From positions 124,001 through 188,000 of the forward strand of contig NZ_JAULRT010000052.1 of the NCBI RefSeq assembly GCF_030518215.1: a stretch of 64,000 bases of DNA, given 5' to 3'. Of this stretch, positions 25,153-34,012 are shown one piece after another. This DNA comes from Gilvimarinus algae (GTDB lineage Bacteria > Pseudomonadota > Gammaproteobacteria > Pseudomonadales > Cellvibrionaceae). Every line of letters begins with the position of its first letter. Position 1 is the first letter of the stretch. The position numbers were made by a program, and so were the translations under genes. Under the pieces are notes generated by a model, which saw nothing but the letters and a program-made list of their open reading frames with translations, made no database searches and was not told where the DNA came from.

Positions 25153-28122
25153 TTACATGAATTTGATGTTGACGCCCATTTGATAAGAGGTGCCATAGTC
25201 TTCCGATTCAAACAGCATGTTGCCCCGTGAGTAGCCATTGCCGTCGAAGTACTTGAAGCTCTTGTCTTCGGTTAGGTTGATCGCATCCAGGTAAAACTTG
25301 ATGTTGTCGGTGAGCTGGTAAGTGGCTTTAAAGTCGAGGCCAAAGGTATCGTCGTGGTAGATGTCGGCCCAGGTGGCGCAGTTCTCCGGTAGGCCAGAGG
25401 CCATGTCGGCGTCTTTGTCCGCTTGCGAGCAGGAGCCGATGCGCTCGAGTACTTCGCTGCGGTAGTTACCGATAAAACGCAGGGAGAAATCGTTATTTTC
25501 CCAGCCGAGCGTGAGGTTGACAGTGGTGTCGGCCTGGTCGGGTAGCTGGATTTCATCGGTGCGGATGGTCTCACCGACATTGGCGGTACTGTCGATCAGT
25601 GTCATATTGCTCTGAACAAAGAAGCCCATAGGGAAGTACTGGGAGTACGACAGCTCGACCCCATAAACCTGCGCGTCTTCACCGTTGGTGGTCAGGTTTA
25701 CATCGTTGTAGACCTGACCCGGCGGGAAGTAGAACTCCTGTACCTGATCGACGGGAATGCGTACCGGCATATCCTCAAACGAGCTCTGAATGCCGGAGAC
25801 GTCGACGATAAAGTCGGAAATGTCTTTGTAGAAGAACGCAGCCTGAACATAGAGGTTTTCACTGGCGTACCAGGACACCGAGGTGTCAAAGTTCACTGAC
25901 TTCATGGCCGTCAGCGTCGGATTGCCCAGGTTGATCACATTGTCGGGGCTGACGTAAAAGTTCTGGCTGGTGGCAGATAGGTCTTCTAAGGACTGCGCAC
26001 CAATATCGGTGGGCGCGTCGCTGCACTCGCCGTAGTAAAGACTATCTTCAATGTCATTACAGACGATGACGCGGCCAGAGAATTCGGCAAAGGCGCGGGC
26101 TTCATTGAACGACGGTCGGGTGAAACTGGTCCACAGGGCAGCGCGCACCAACACATCCTCTCGTGGCTCATAGCGATAGTGGAGGCTCGGGAAGAAATCG
26201 TCGTATTTGCTGCTGGCGCCTTCCATGGGTACGGCAATGTCGAGAACGGTTGCCTCGTTGGCCACTTCAAAGCGGTCGTTGCGAATGGACAGGTTACCCG
26301 TCGAGGTAAATTCGGTTTGCTCCCAGCGCACACCGGCGATCAAGCTGGAGTTTTCACTGAGCTGAAATTCACCCATAAAGTAGGCGGCGGCCGTGTCTTC
26401 CGAGAGAGTGTAGTCGTCGGTCACGCTGTCCTGACCGGTGCGTAGCGGGTCACTGTATTTGGCAATCGGAGTGGTGACGGCCAAGAGGTGCTCGGCGTCG
26501 TCCAGGGTAATAAAGTCGTGCTGGATGTCGGGGTGTGCAGGGGTGAAGGTCGCAAAGTCGCCCAGGCGCGCGCCGGCGAGCTGCAGGCACTCCTCGTCAC
26601 CCTCACAGCCGTTGGTGTAGTCCCCGGGTATGACACTCCAGCGGTCTTTGTTGCGATCGCGCGAGCGCTGCTTGGCAGTAGCGCCGAACTTGATGTAATT
26701 AATAAAGTCGCTGTCAGCGAAATCTTTTTGCAGGTTCAGGCTGATCTGATCGATGGTGTCTTCGCGGAAGCTGTCCTCAATAAAGATATTGTCGTAGAGT
26801 AAATTTTCTTGTAGCCGCTGCCCGTCCTGGTAACCGTTGAGGCCGCCATAACCGCCCGATTGTGGCAGGCTGCTGGAGCCGGTGAGCGCTTCCAGTACAT
26901 CCGGGGCGACCACTTCACCGCGAATGTAGCCTGGACCTGCGACGCCCAGCATGGGCAGGTCGCGGGCGCGGAACTGGACTCGTCGGCCGTTGGGTTTGGT
27001 CCACTCGCCGAGCGAATAGGCGTAGGTGTAATCCACCATCCAGCCATCGCCAAAGTGATTCTCACCGCCGATTGAAAACGCTGTGGTTTCCGAGGTGCCG
27101 TCCTGAATAAAAAACTGCTGTTGCAGGTCGGTATCCACCAGGCCAAACAGACCAGAATTCTGATCGGTGTAGACGATATCGCCGGAGCCGGCCTGGCCAA
27201 AGCGATAGTACTCGCGCAGGGCCGTGTCCAGATCGTCGTATTTGGTGTAGCTGAATTTGGCGAAGTACTCGCTGTCCTCGTTGGGGCGATAGCCCAGATC
27301 CAGTGAGCCGGTGGTGCGGGTGCGCTCGGCGTCTTCCTGGCGGGCCTCGTAGCGGAAGGGGATCAAAATCGTATCCCCCTGATAGTCTTCGGGCAGGGTG
27401 GAGACGTCCGGCGTTACGTAGCGCGGTAGAGAATCGGAGTGGTGCTGTACTTGATAGACCACGGTAGAGCGATCTTCATACGACAGTGAGTAGCCGACGC
27501 CGATGGTGTCGTCGGCAAAAAGATGTGTGCCGTTCAATGTCAGCTTGGGGTTGAGCTCTTCTTTGTAGGACTGATAGTTACCCTGCACCTTGAGCTGCAG
27601 GCTGTCCTGTTTGCGATCAAACGCTGAGAGTGTGTTGACATTGACGGTGCCGCCAATGGAGTTGAGATCCATATCCGGCGTCAGAGCCTTGATTACTTCA
27701 ATGGAGCTGAGAATATCGGCTGGCAGGGCGTCCAGTGCGAAGGCGCGGCTGTCCTCACCGGCGGAGGCCAGTTCGTTACCGTTCATACTTACGGTGACAA
27801 AACCGGGCCCCAGACCACGCACAGTGACAAAGCGGCCCTCGCCCTCACTTTTTTGCAGGGTCACACCGGGCAGTCGTTGCAGGGACTCGGCAACGTTCTG
27901 ATCGGCAAAGTTACCCACGTCGTCTGTGGCGATGATTGAGCTGAAGGCGTCTTTATCGCGCTCGCGCTCGCGGGCGTTGAGTTCGGCCTGTCGCACGCCC
28001 TGAACGACAATTTCCTCTAAGGATTCGTCTTGCGGGTTCTCGGCGGGGGCGGACTCCTGCGCATGCAGCGAGCCCGCCGATACCATGGCAATCATCAGGG
28101 GGAGCAGGCGGTACTTCGGCAT
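25153..28122 (-). CDS. TonB-dependent outer-membrane receptor of the pectin locus
   Basis: A 989-residue outer-membrane transporter. It has a signal peptide (cleavage after SLHA), a TonB-box-like EEIVVQGV near residue 36, a plug domain (VAESLQRLPGVTLQKSEGEGRF, VRGLGPGFVTVSMNGNELA, SIGGTVNVNT) and a 22-strand barrel ending in GTSYQMGVNIKFM with the usual C-terminal aromatic. This long form is typical of receptors for oligosaccharides in marine and soil gammaproteobacteria. With the adjoining lyase and lipoprotein it should import unsaturated galacturonides. A GGAGA ribosome site is present and three operator-like repeats lie upstream. Confidence 0.93.
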   Translation of the reverse strand: MPKYRLLPLMIAMVSAGSLHAQESAPAENPQDESLEEIVVQGVRQAELNARERERDKDAFSSIIATDDVGNFADQNVAESLQRLPGVTLQKSEGEGRFVTVRGLGPGFVTVSMNGNELASAGEDSRAFALDALPADILSSIEVIKALTPDMDLNSIGGTVNVNTLSAFDRKQDSLQLKVQGNYQSYKEELNPKLTLNGTHLFADDTIGVGYSLSYEDRSTVVYQVQHHSDSLPRYVTPDVSTLPEDYQGDTILIPFRYEARQEDAERTRTTGSLDLGYRPNEDSEYFAKFSYTKYDDLDTALREYYRFGQAGSGDIVYTDQNSGLFGLVDTDLQQQFFIQDGTSETTAFSIGGENHFGDGWMVDYTYAYSLGEWTKPNGRRVQFRARDLPMLGVAGPGYIRGEVVAPDVLEALTGSSSLPQSGGYGGLNGYQDGQRLQENLLYDNIFIEDSFREDTIDQISLNLQKDFADSDFINYIKFGATAKQRSRDRNKDRWSVIPGDYTNGCEGDEECLQLAGARLGDFATFTPAHPDIQHDFITLDDAEHLLAVTTPIAKYSDPLRTGQDSVTDDYTLSEDTAAAYFMGEFQLSENSSLIAGVRWEQTEFTSTGNLSIRNDRFEVANEATVLDIAVPMEGASSKYDDFFPSLHYRYEPREDVLVRAALWTSFTRPSFNEARAFAEFSGRVIVCNDIEDSLYYGECSDAPTDIGAQSLEDLSATSQNFYVSPDNVINLGNPTLTAMKSVNFDTSVSWYASENLYVQAAFFYKDISDFIVDVSGIQSSFEDMPVRIPVDQVQEFYFPPGQVYNDVNLTTNGEDAQVYGVELSYSQYFPMGFFVQSNMTLIDSTANVGETIRTDEIQLPDQADTTVNLTLGWENNDFSLRFIGNYRSEVLERIGSCSQADKDADMASGLPENCATWADIYHDDTFGLDFKATYQLTDNIKFYLDAINLTEDKSFKYFDGNGYSRGNMLFESEDYGTSYQMGVNIKFM

Positions 28123-28163
28123 GGTTGTTCTCCGTTGTTATACGTTATTTAGAAAACACTGGT

Positions 28164-28250
28164 TTGGTATTACCAATTTATAGTCGATACTTACACATTA
28201 GCGCGCCAATTTCAATAACTGGTTATACCATCTTGGGGTTTGGTCATACC
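28164..28250 (-). promoter_or_regulatory. Three GntR/FadR-type operator repeats upstream of the TonB receptor
   Basis: Three copies of a TGGTNNNACCA dyad are visible: TTGGTATTACCAA (28164-28176), TGGTTATACCA (28220-28230) and TGGTCATACC (28241-28250). The last two are 21 bases apart, two helical turns. TGGTNNNACCA is the half-site pattern of FadR-subfamily GntR regulators, and TTGGTATACCAA is the ExuR/UxuR core of hexuronate regulons in enterobacteria. The rest of 28123-28458 shows only a GC hairpin at about 28402-28428. No matching regulator gene lies in the window. Confidence 0.6.
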
Positions 28251-28458
28251 TTGTCCATAGCTAAGAGCGTTTACGGAGGCTTAGTTCAAGGCTGTGAGTA
28301 TGCTAAGACAGCACTTAACAGTTTGAATTTATTGAGGTTTTCGATTTTTTTGGGGGACGCTTTGTCGCTTGCGACGGGTCGTGCGAGAATGGGCAAATGC
28401 CGCCACCGCTGCGCTAAGTGCGAGCGGTGCGGCTGGCTGGCCAGGAGTGTTTTTCTGG

Positions 28459-29508
28459 TCAGGCAATGTCGATGCGGGGGTCCAGGTAGACGTCCTGAAT
28501 GGCGTGCAGCAGGGCCACGCCCTCGGCAAAAGGCTTTTGAAACGCCTTGCGCCCGGAGATCAGGCCCATGCCGCCGGCTCTTTTATTGATGACAGCGGTG
28601 CGCACCGCTTCGGTGAGGTCGTCTTGGCCGGAGGCGCCGCCGGAGTTGATCAGTCCAATCCGGCCGAGATAACAGTTGGCGACCTGATAGCGAGTCAGCT
28701 CGATGGGATGATCCGTGGTCAGTTCGCTGTAAATTCTCGGGTGCGTCTTGCCAACGGAGATTGCATTGAAGCCACCGTTGGTCTCCGGCATCTTCTGCTT
28801 AATGATGTCTGCTTCAATGGTCACACCCAGATAGTTCGCTTGCCCAGAGAGATCCGCTGACAAGTGATGGTCTTTATCGTCTTGGCTGAATGCGGTATTG
28901 CGTAAATAACACCAGAGTATGGTGACCATTCCCAGCCGGTGGGCTTCGGCAAAAGCCTCCGAGATTTCCTGCAGCTGGCGTCTCGAGGTATCGGAGCCAA
29001 AGTATACTGTTGCGCCTATCCCCGCTGCCCCCATGTCGTAGGCCTGGCGCACGCTGGCGAACAGCCTCTGATCGTGCTCGGCGGGGTAGACCAGCGCATC
29101 GTTGTGATTGATTTTGACGATAAACGGAATCTTGTGGGCGTAGCGCCGCGCCACGGCGCCCAGCGTACCGAGTGTGGAGGCCACAGCGTTGCAGCCGCCG
29201 TCAATGGCCAGGCGCACAATGTTTTCCGGATCAAAGTAAATGGGGTTGGGGGCAAAGCTGGCACCCGCGGAGTGCTCCACTCCCTGGTCGACGGGCAGAA
29301 TAGACAGGTAACCTGTGCCTGCCAGGCGGCCGGCATCGAGCATCTGCTGATAGCTGCGCAGCACCTGTATGGGTCTGTCGCTGGCGCTGAATATCCGGTC
29401 AATATAATCGGGCCCGGGTGTGATCAGGCTCTCTTTGGGGAAACCCTTGCAGCGGTGGGTGAGCAGGTCCTCGGCCTGCTCCCCCAGTATGGCGTGTACA
29501 TCAGTCAT
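28459..29508 (-). CDS. fbaB: Class I fructose-bisphosphate aldolase (FbaB/DhnA type)
   Basis: Splits or forms fructose 1,6-bisphosphate through a lysine Schiff base, needing no metal. The 349-residue protein aligns along its length with E. coli FbaB (350): [81 protein letters not shown] (the lysine before QKM is the likely Schiff-base residue) and [10 protein letters not shown]. It follows pfp by 49 bases on the same strand, so the pair is probably one operon making the PFK-aldolase segment of glycolysis or gluconeogenesis. Confidence 0.93.
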   Translation of the reverse strand: MTDVHAILGEQAEDLLTHRCKGFPKESLITPGPDYIDRIFSASDRPIQVLRSYQQMLDAGRLAGTGYLSILPVDQGVEHSAGASFAPNPIYFDPENIVRLAIDGGCNAVASTLGTLGAVARRYAHKIPFIVKINHNDALVYPAEHDQRLFASVRQAYDMGAAGIGATVYFGSDTSRRQLQEISEAFAEAHRLGMVTILWCYLRNTAFSQDDKDHHLSADLSGQANYLGVTIEADIIKQKMPETNGGFNAISVGKTHPRIYSELTTDHPIELTRYQVANCYLGRIGLINSGGASGQDDLTEAVRTAVINKRAGGMGLISGRKAFQKPFAEGVALLHAIQDVYLDPRIDIA

Positions 29509-29557
29509 TCGTGGTGTTCCTTTGTCAGGCGAAGCTCGCCGTTATTAACCAGGGCTC

Positions 29558-30844
29558 TCAGGCCGGCTCGGAGGCCGGTTGTATGCATTTTTTGCCGAAG
29601 TACTCTGGCAGCTTGCGCTCGACCAGTCGGTTGCGGCATTTTTTATAATCGGGCAGTCCGGCGCGGTAGGGCGGGTAGGCCTCGCCGGCAATCAATGGAG
29701 CAAAATAGTCGCGTCCGGCCTGGGTGACGCTGAAGCCATCCTTGCTCATATAGTGGCGCGGCATGTTTTTCTCGCCGCCGACCACTTGGGAGATGTGCAC
29801 CGGCTCTATGCGCCATTGGTAGGGAACTGACTGGGTGCGGATAATCGCCGGCATGACCGCTTGCAAACCTTTAATCGCGTATTCCACGGCGGCCTTACCC
29901 ACGGCATAAGCCTGATCCATGTCGGTCTGCGAGGCGATATGCCGAGCGGCTCTTTGCAGATAGTCGCAGACACTCCAGTGGCACTTATAGTGAAAAGCCG
30001 TTTTGATGTCGTCAACCAGGCGCGGCGCCACACCGCCCAGTTGGCCGTGACCAAAGGCGTCAACGGTGTCTATGTAGGATAAATAGTGACCCTGCTGATC
30101 GCGCAGCCCCTCGGCGGTTACCACAACGCAAAAACCTTTGTGGGCGACCACCTCTTTAACTTTTTCCAGAAACGCCACTTTGTCGTAGGCAATCTCGGGG
30201 ATCAGGATAATATCGGGGCCCAGGCCCCGCTCGTCGCACGCCAATGACGAAGCGGCGGCGATCCAGCCGTTTTGCCGGCCCATAACCTCCATGACAAACA
30301 CCTTGGTGGACGTCTGATGCATGGAGGCCACGTCAAAAGACGCCTCGAGCGCCGAAATAGCGACGTATTTGGCCGCCGAGCCAAAGCCCGGGCAGCAGTC
30401 AGTCATGGGCAGGTTGTTGTCGATGGTTTTGGGTATGCCGATGCAGGTAAGGTCGTAGCCGACCAGCTCGGCGGCATGGGCGATTTTTCGGGTGGTGTCC
30501 TGTGAATCGCCGCCGCCGTTGTAAAAAAAATAGCGGATGTCATGCGCCTGAAATACCTCAATCAAGCGCTGGTACTCGTCGTGCTCGGCGCTGGGGTTTT
30601 GCAGTTTGTGGCGACAAGAGCCAAAGGCTGCGCCAGGAGTGTGAATGAGCCCCGCCAGGGTTTCCTCGGACTCCTCGGTAATATCGACCAGGTTTTCCTG
30701 CAGAGCGCCGATAATGCCGTTGCGACCGACAAACACCTTTTCTATAACGCGGGGTTGCGCGCGCACCGCCTCAATAACGGCGGCAGCGGTCGCGTTAATG
30801 GTCGCGGTAACGCCCCCGGATTGGCCGTAGAATGCGTTCGCCAT
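29558..30844 (-). CDS. pfp: Pyrophosphate-dependent 6-phosphofructokinase
   Basis: Interconverts fructose 6-phosphate and fructose 1,6-bisphosphate with PPi, reversibly. The 428-residue protein has the motif NGGGDSQDT, where the second acidic position typical of PPi enzymes replaces the glycine of ATP enzymes, and GIPKTIDNNLPMTDCCPGFGSA, the PKTIDN signature with the catalytic Asp and the PPi-linked Lys. Further marks are VMEVMGRQNGWIAA and LGGVAPRLVDD. ATG 30844 is preferred because GGAGGAG stands before it; the open frame extends 13 codons further. It is followed by fbaB. Confidence 0.92.
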   Translation of the reverse strand: MANAFYGQSGGVTATINATAAAVIEAVRAQPRVIEKVFVGRNGIIGALQENLVDITEESEETLAGLIHTPGAAFGSCRHKLQNPSAEHDEYQRLIEVFQAHDIRYFFYNGGGDSQDTTRKIAHAAELVGYDLTCIGIPKTIDNNLPMTDCCPGFGSAAKYVAISALEASFDVASMHQTSTKVFVMEVMGRQNGWIAAASSLACDERGLGPDIILIPEIAYDKVAFLEKVKEVVAHKGFCVVVTAEGLRDQQGHYLSYIDTVDAFGHGQLGGVAPRLVDDIKTAFHYKCHWSVCDYLQRAARHIASQTDMDQAYAVGKAAVEYAIKGLQAVMPAIIRTQSVPYQWRIEPVHISQVVGGEKNMPRHYMSKDGFSVTQAGRDYFAPLIAGEAYPPYRAGLPDYKKCRNRLVERKLPEYFGKKCIQPASEPA

Positions 30845-30909
30845 GGTGCTCCTCCTCATCGACATGAGGCGGTATTTAAGCACTAATTGGACTTACCGGG
30901 CAACAATAA

Positions 30910-30955
30910 TTGGTATTCCAAATATAGCAAAATCTTGTTTAATTTGGTTGGCCAA
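30910..30955 (-). promoter_or_regulatory. Operator-like dyads upstream of pfp-fbaB
   Basis: TTGGTATTCCAA (30910-30921) is a 12-bp dyad that differs from the receptor operator TTGGTATTACCAA by a one-base shorter spacer. TTGGTTGGCCAA (30944-30955), containing the perfect palindrome TTGGCCAA, lies 34 bases away. They suggest shared control of the receptor and of pfp-fbaB, but the spacer difference makes this tentative. Confidence 0.45.
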
Positions 30956-31084
30956 TTTTGACACCGCTGTCATTGAATCGCTGATGGGGGCCCTCGGTGC
31001 AATGATCGGGCGGCTCTGGCCGTTACCTTTCTGGGTTTTCCGTCTTCGGTTATCGGTCAAGCCAATTTAAAATATGGCTGTTTG

Positions 31085-32170
31085 TTAGAACGAGCGAGCG
31101 ACAACGAGCCCGCCCCAAAGTAGGCTTCTGTCGCCTCTGCCGGTTTTGATTTCCGAGGTGTGGCCACGCAGGACATAGCTCAGTCGGTAGCCGTTATTAA
31201 ACGCGAGGGTGTAGCCCAGCCAGGCTTCTATCAAGCCATGATTCAGTTCGTCCGCCTGGTAGCTGACGGCACTGTCCCTGAATTGCCCTTGCAAAAAGGC
31301 ATTGTAGGCGCGCGCCTTAACTGCAATGCCGCCCCAGAGATAGTGCTCAGAGACTGCTAGGCCCTCGGCGTTAACAACGGATTTTTCGCCATAGCTGGTC
31401 AGTTCCGGGTCGAACGACCACCAGTCGGAGCGTATCTGCCCGGCGCGAAAACTCAGCGCATAGCTTGCTTCAGTGAGGTAGCCCACCGAGCCTTGCACTG
31501 TGCTTTTGAGTTCCAGGTGCTCGCTCGCGCCGATCAGCTTTTGATGGGCCAGTGTGTATTTCGCTGTCGGCTCGCCGCCATCCGATATCTGGTTGTGCCA
31601 GCCTCTGGCCTCTGAGCTGTCAATCCAGTCGTGCACAGTATTCTGCGCACTGCCAACCACGTCCAGCCCTAGGATGCCGATGCTCAAACCGCTCTGCCAG
31701 CTTTCGTTGTTGGCGTGGTTGACGGTTTCGGTGTAGCTTGCCATATACACCAGGCTGGCGTAAGGGCGGTCGTCGGCTATGGGCTCGGCAAGTTCAATGT
31801 CGTCGGGTGTGAACCCGTAAACGCCGAACTCCAGGCTGTGCCGGGTGGCGCCAGCGCCTTTTAGTCTTGGCAGTAGCTTGGTGGTGAGAGTGTCGTTCAG
31901 CCAGTGCTCCAGAGGTTGCGGGCTCAACCAGGCATCGCGGGCAGCGGGTCCGGTGTAGGTGAGGTTCAGGCCATAGGTGTAATCTTTATCGTTGGCGCCG
32001 CCGGCCAGTACATCGTTCTCAAAGGCTAGGGCGACACTCGACGTGTCCGAGTAGGGGCGCTGCTCGGCTGTTGCCGCCAGCGAATCTGTGGCGCCGCCGT
32101 TTGCGCCTGAGGCCCCCGTTATTGGGCTGAGCGCCGCCGCCAGAGCCAATAACATTAATAGATATTTCAT
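31085..32170 (-). CDS. LpxR-family (DUF2219) outer-membrane lipid A deacylase
   Basis: LpxR proteins are outer-membrane barrels that remove the 3'-acyloxyacyl group of lipid A. The 361-residue precursor has a signal peptide, and family segments DKDYTYGLNLTYTG (conserved Asn/Asp at the catalytic calcium site), ADDRPYASLVYMA and VGSAQNTVHDWI. The C terminus ends LLWGGLVVARSF with a terminal Phe, as expected for a barrel. GGAGAAG precedes the ATG. TetR-type operator candidates lie upstream. Enzyme activity is inferred from family membership. Confidence 0.84.
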   Translation of the reverse strand: MKYLLMLLALAAALSPITGASGANGGATDSLAATAEQRPYSDTSSVALAFENDVLAGGANDKDYTYGLNLTYTGPAARDAWLSPQPLEHWLNDTLTTKLLPRLKGAGATRHSLEFGVYGFTPDDIELAEPIADDRPYASLVYMASYTETVNHANNESWQSGLSIGILGLDVVGSAQNTVHDWIDSSEARGWHNQISDGGEPTAKYTLAHQKLIGASEHLELKSTVQGSVGYLTEASYALSFRAGQIRSDWWSFDPELTSYGEKSVVNAEGLAVSEHYLWGGIAVKARAYNAFLQGQFRDSAVSYQADELNHGLIEAWLGYTLAFNNGYRLSYVLRGHTSEIKTGRGDRSLLWGGLVVARSF

Positions 32171-32485
32171 TTACTTCTCCAAAAAAAGACCGGTCGGTAT
32201 GTTGTCGGTCGAAGGCGGCCGAAAACCCTGGGGCGAGCCAGTCTCGATTGTTGGTTAGAATATTGTTTTGTCGGAGGTTTACCTAAGGCTTATCAGGTAA
32301 ATAGCAAGAGCTATGGGCAGATTGGCGAGGCTAGCCTGCCTATCCCTCTGATAACCTCTGCAAGCACTATAATACCGATCGGTCTGTATGATCAAGACGC
32401 TTATGTTATAAGAGCGTTAGGAAAGGTAATGAGTGGCAGCATGGCCTGCCCAAAAGCGGCAGGCTGGGATGAAGGGGCGGGTTTT
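32171..32485. other. 315-base gap with two TetR-type operator candidates
   Basis: No gene is visible. GACCGGTCGGTATG (32189-32202) and ATACCGATCGGTCTGTATG (32372-32390) share ACCGNTCGGT cores like operators of TetR-family repressors, the first overlapping the expected promoter zone of the LpxR-like gene. A GCCTGCC-N7-GGCAGGC hairpin (32444-32464) lies near the end of the sulfotransferase gene. No tetR-like gene is present in the window. Confidence 0.45.
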
Positions 32486-33241
32486 TCAGTGAGCCAGCGG
32501 GTGACGAAAGACGGTGGTGGCGTGCTCGTAGAGTTCCAGGTCCAGCCGGTTGCGCTCGGTCAATTGGCGGTAGAGCACCGGTCCCAGCTCTGCCGCTATA
32601 GCCCCGATTCGGGCATCGATATCGCCTCCTATCGCCTGGCTGACATTTTCCCGCCGGTGAGTCACTTTGAGTTGGGGAAACGCGGCGATAAGATAAAAAT
32701 GCATGCGGGTGAGCGATTGCTCGAATGCCTCAACCAGGCCAAAAAACGCCAGTGACTCTATAAAACGACAGGCCCTTAACAGGTACTCTTGCTCGTTGCC
32801 GGGTGGAGTGGGGTCGGGGCCACTTCTCGACTGGTTGGCCAGTCGGCAAGCCTGAAAGTTAGTGATGACGCCTCCGTTGGCATCACTCAGGCGTTCGCTG
32901 ACATACTCGGCAAAGGGTCTTTCCGGCTGCCTGAGTCCTTGCTGTTTACCCCACTCGAACAGGTACGCAGATTTGGCCCGCACAATGGGGTGGCGCAAAA
33001 ACACAATGGGAAACACGCGCACCTGTTCTTCCAGCGGCAGAGGCGGAGCGAGGTCGTGCGATGAAATGGCGAGCAGCTCAGGTCTTGCGTGAATGGTTTT
33101 GGACATCTGTTGCGCCGAAATAGTGTGACCTACCGGGCTATCTATATTTGTCCAGCGCTCGCCAAAGGAATCTTGCAGGATCGCGTCAATGGATGAGCCG
33201 GCGTTTTTAAACAGGTGGTAGTGCAGAATAACGGATCGCAT
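32486..33241 (-). CDS. Sulfotransferase-family protein
   Basis: The 251-residue protein begins with HYHLFKNAGSSIDAIL, the 5'-phosphosulfate-binding loop of PAPS sulfotransferases of the Sulfotransfer_2 type, and contains FPIVFLRHPIVRAKSAYLFEW, the 3'-phosphate-binding Arg/Ser segment. The likely reaction is transfer of sulfate from PAPS to a sugar or other acceptor. No signal peptide is seen, so it is cytoplasmic. No clear Shine-Dalgarno precedes the ATG and there is no evident partner gene; acceptor unknown. Confidence 0.78.
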   Translation of the reverse strand: MRSVILHYHLFKNAGSSIDAILQDSFGERWTNIDSPVGHTISAQQMSKTIHARPELLAISSHDLAPPLPLEEQVRVFPIVFLRHPIVRAKSAYLFEWGKQQGLRQPERPFAEYVSERLSDANGGVITNFQACRLANQSRSGPDPTPPGNEQEYLLRACRFIESLAFFGLVEAFEQSLTRMHFYLIAAFPQLKVTHRRENVSQAIGGDIDARIGAIAAELGPVLYRQLTERNRLDLELYEHATTVFRHPLAH

Positions 33242-33392
33242 AAAGGGTTCGCTTGTTTGTGGCTGGCGCTATTGTGCCATCACAGGCTCTGCTGTGCACC
33301 TGTATGCGATCGCGTTACCCGCGTTTGGTGGGGTAAGGGCGCGGCCAGTTTCTGTTCGATTACGGAAATGTCACGTCAGCTTAAATTGCGGC

Positions 33393-34001
33393 TCAGGCAA
33401 AGGTGTTTTCCCGCACGATTTCTTTTAGAGGCAGTTGTCCGGGTTTCGGCCAGGGTGCTTCTGTGGCTTTGCCGATGGCCACCATCGGACCCATGACAAA
33501 ACCCTCTGGCAGGTTGATCAGTTGCGCGACGCCGTCCAGGTCGTAGCCCATCATCGGGCAGGATTGATAGCCCATGGCTTCGGCAGCCAGCATAAGTGTC
33601 TGGGCGGCAAGACCGACAGAGCGATGTGCCTCGTCCCGTTCGATCCACGGCCGGCCTTCAAAATAGGGGGCAATCATGCCTACCAGCTGTTCGCGGATGC
33701 CCTCGGGTGTGTTGGCAAAGTAGCGTTCCGGCTGTTTTTGCCAGGCTTTGGTGTCAGCGGTAAACAGTATCAACAACGAGGCATCGGTGATTTGCGTCTG
33801 TTGGTATCCGTAGGTATCGCGTATGGTTTTACGCAGTGCCGGGTCTCTCAGTACCACAAGTCGCCAGTGTTGCAGGTTGTAGCAACTGGGTGATTGCACC
33901 GTTGCGTCCAGCAACTGCTGTTCGTGAGCCGCAGGTATGGGGTAGTGCGGATCAAAGTGCTTGGCAGAGCGGCGTGCGTAAATCGCGTCCAGAGTGTTCA
34001 C
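33393..34001 (-). CDS. Nitroreductase-family FMN protein
   Basis: A 202-residue NAD(P)H:FMN oxidoreductase. The N terminus IYARRSAKHFDP is the FMN phosphate-binding segment, SPSCYNLQHWRLVVLRD the middle motif, and QTLMLAAEAMGYQSCPMMGYD the helix before the second FMN contact; GPMVAIGKATEAPWPKP is a typical end. It starts at GTG 34001 with AAGGAGA seven bases upstream. The natural substrate is unknown. Confidence 0.88.
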   Translation of the reverse strand: MNTLDAIYARRSAKHFDPHYPIPAAHEQQLLDATVQSPSCYNLQHWRLVVLRDPALRKTIRDTYGYQQTQITDASLLILFTADTKAWQKQPERYFANTPEGIREQLVGMIAPYFEGRPWIERDEAHRSVGLAAQTLMLAAEAMGYQSCPMMGYDLDGVAQLINLPEGFVMGPMVAIGKATEAPWPKPGQLPLKEIVRENTFA

Positions 34002-34012
34002 GGATTGTCTCC

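Noticed and set aside
28125-28589. 154-codon plus-strand frame opposite the end of fbaB
   Set aside because: Half of it is antisense to a well-supported gene and the rest lies over the operator array; composition is low-complexity Cys/Arg with no recognised domain.
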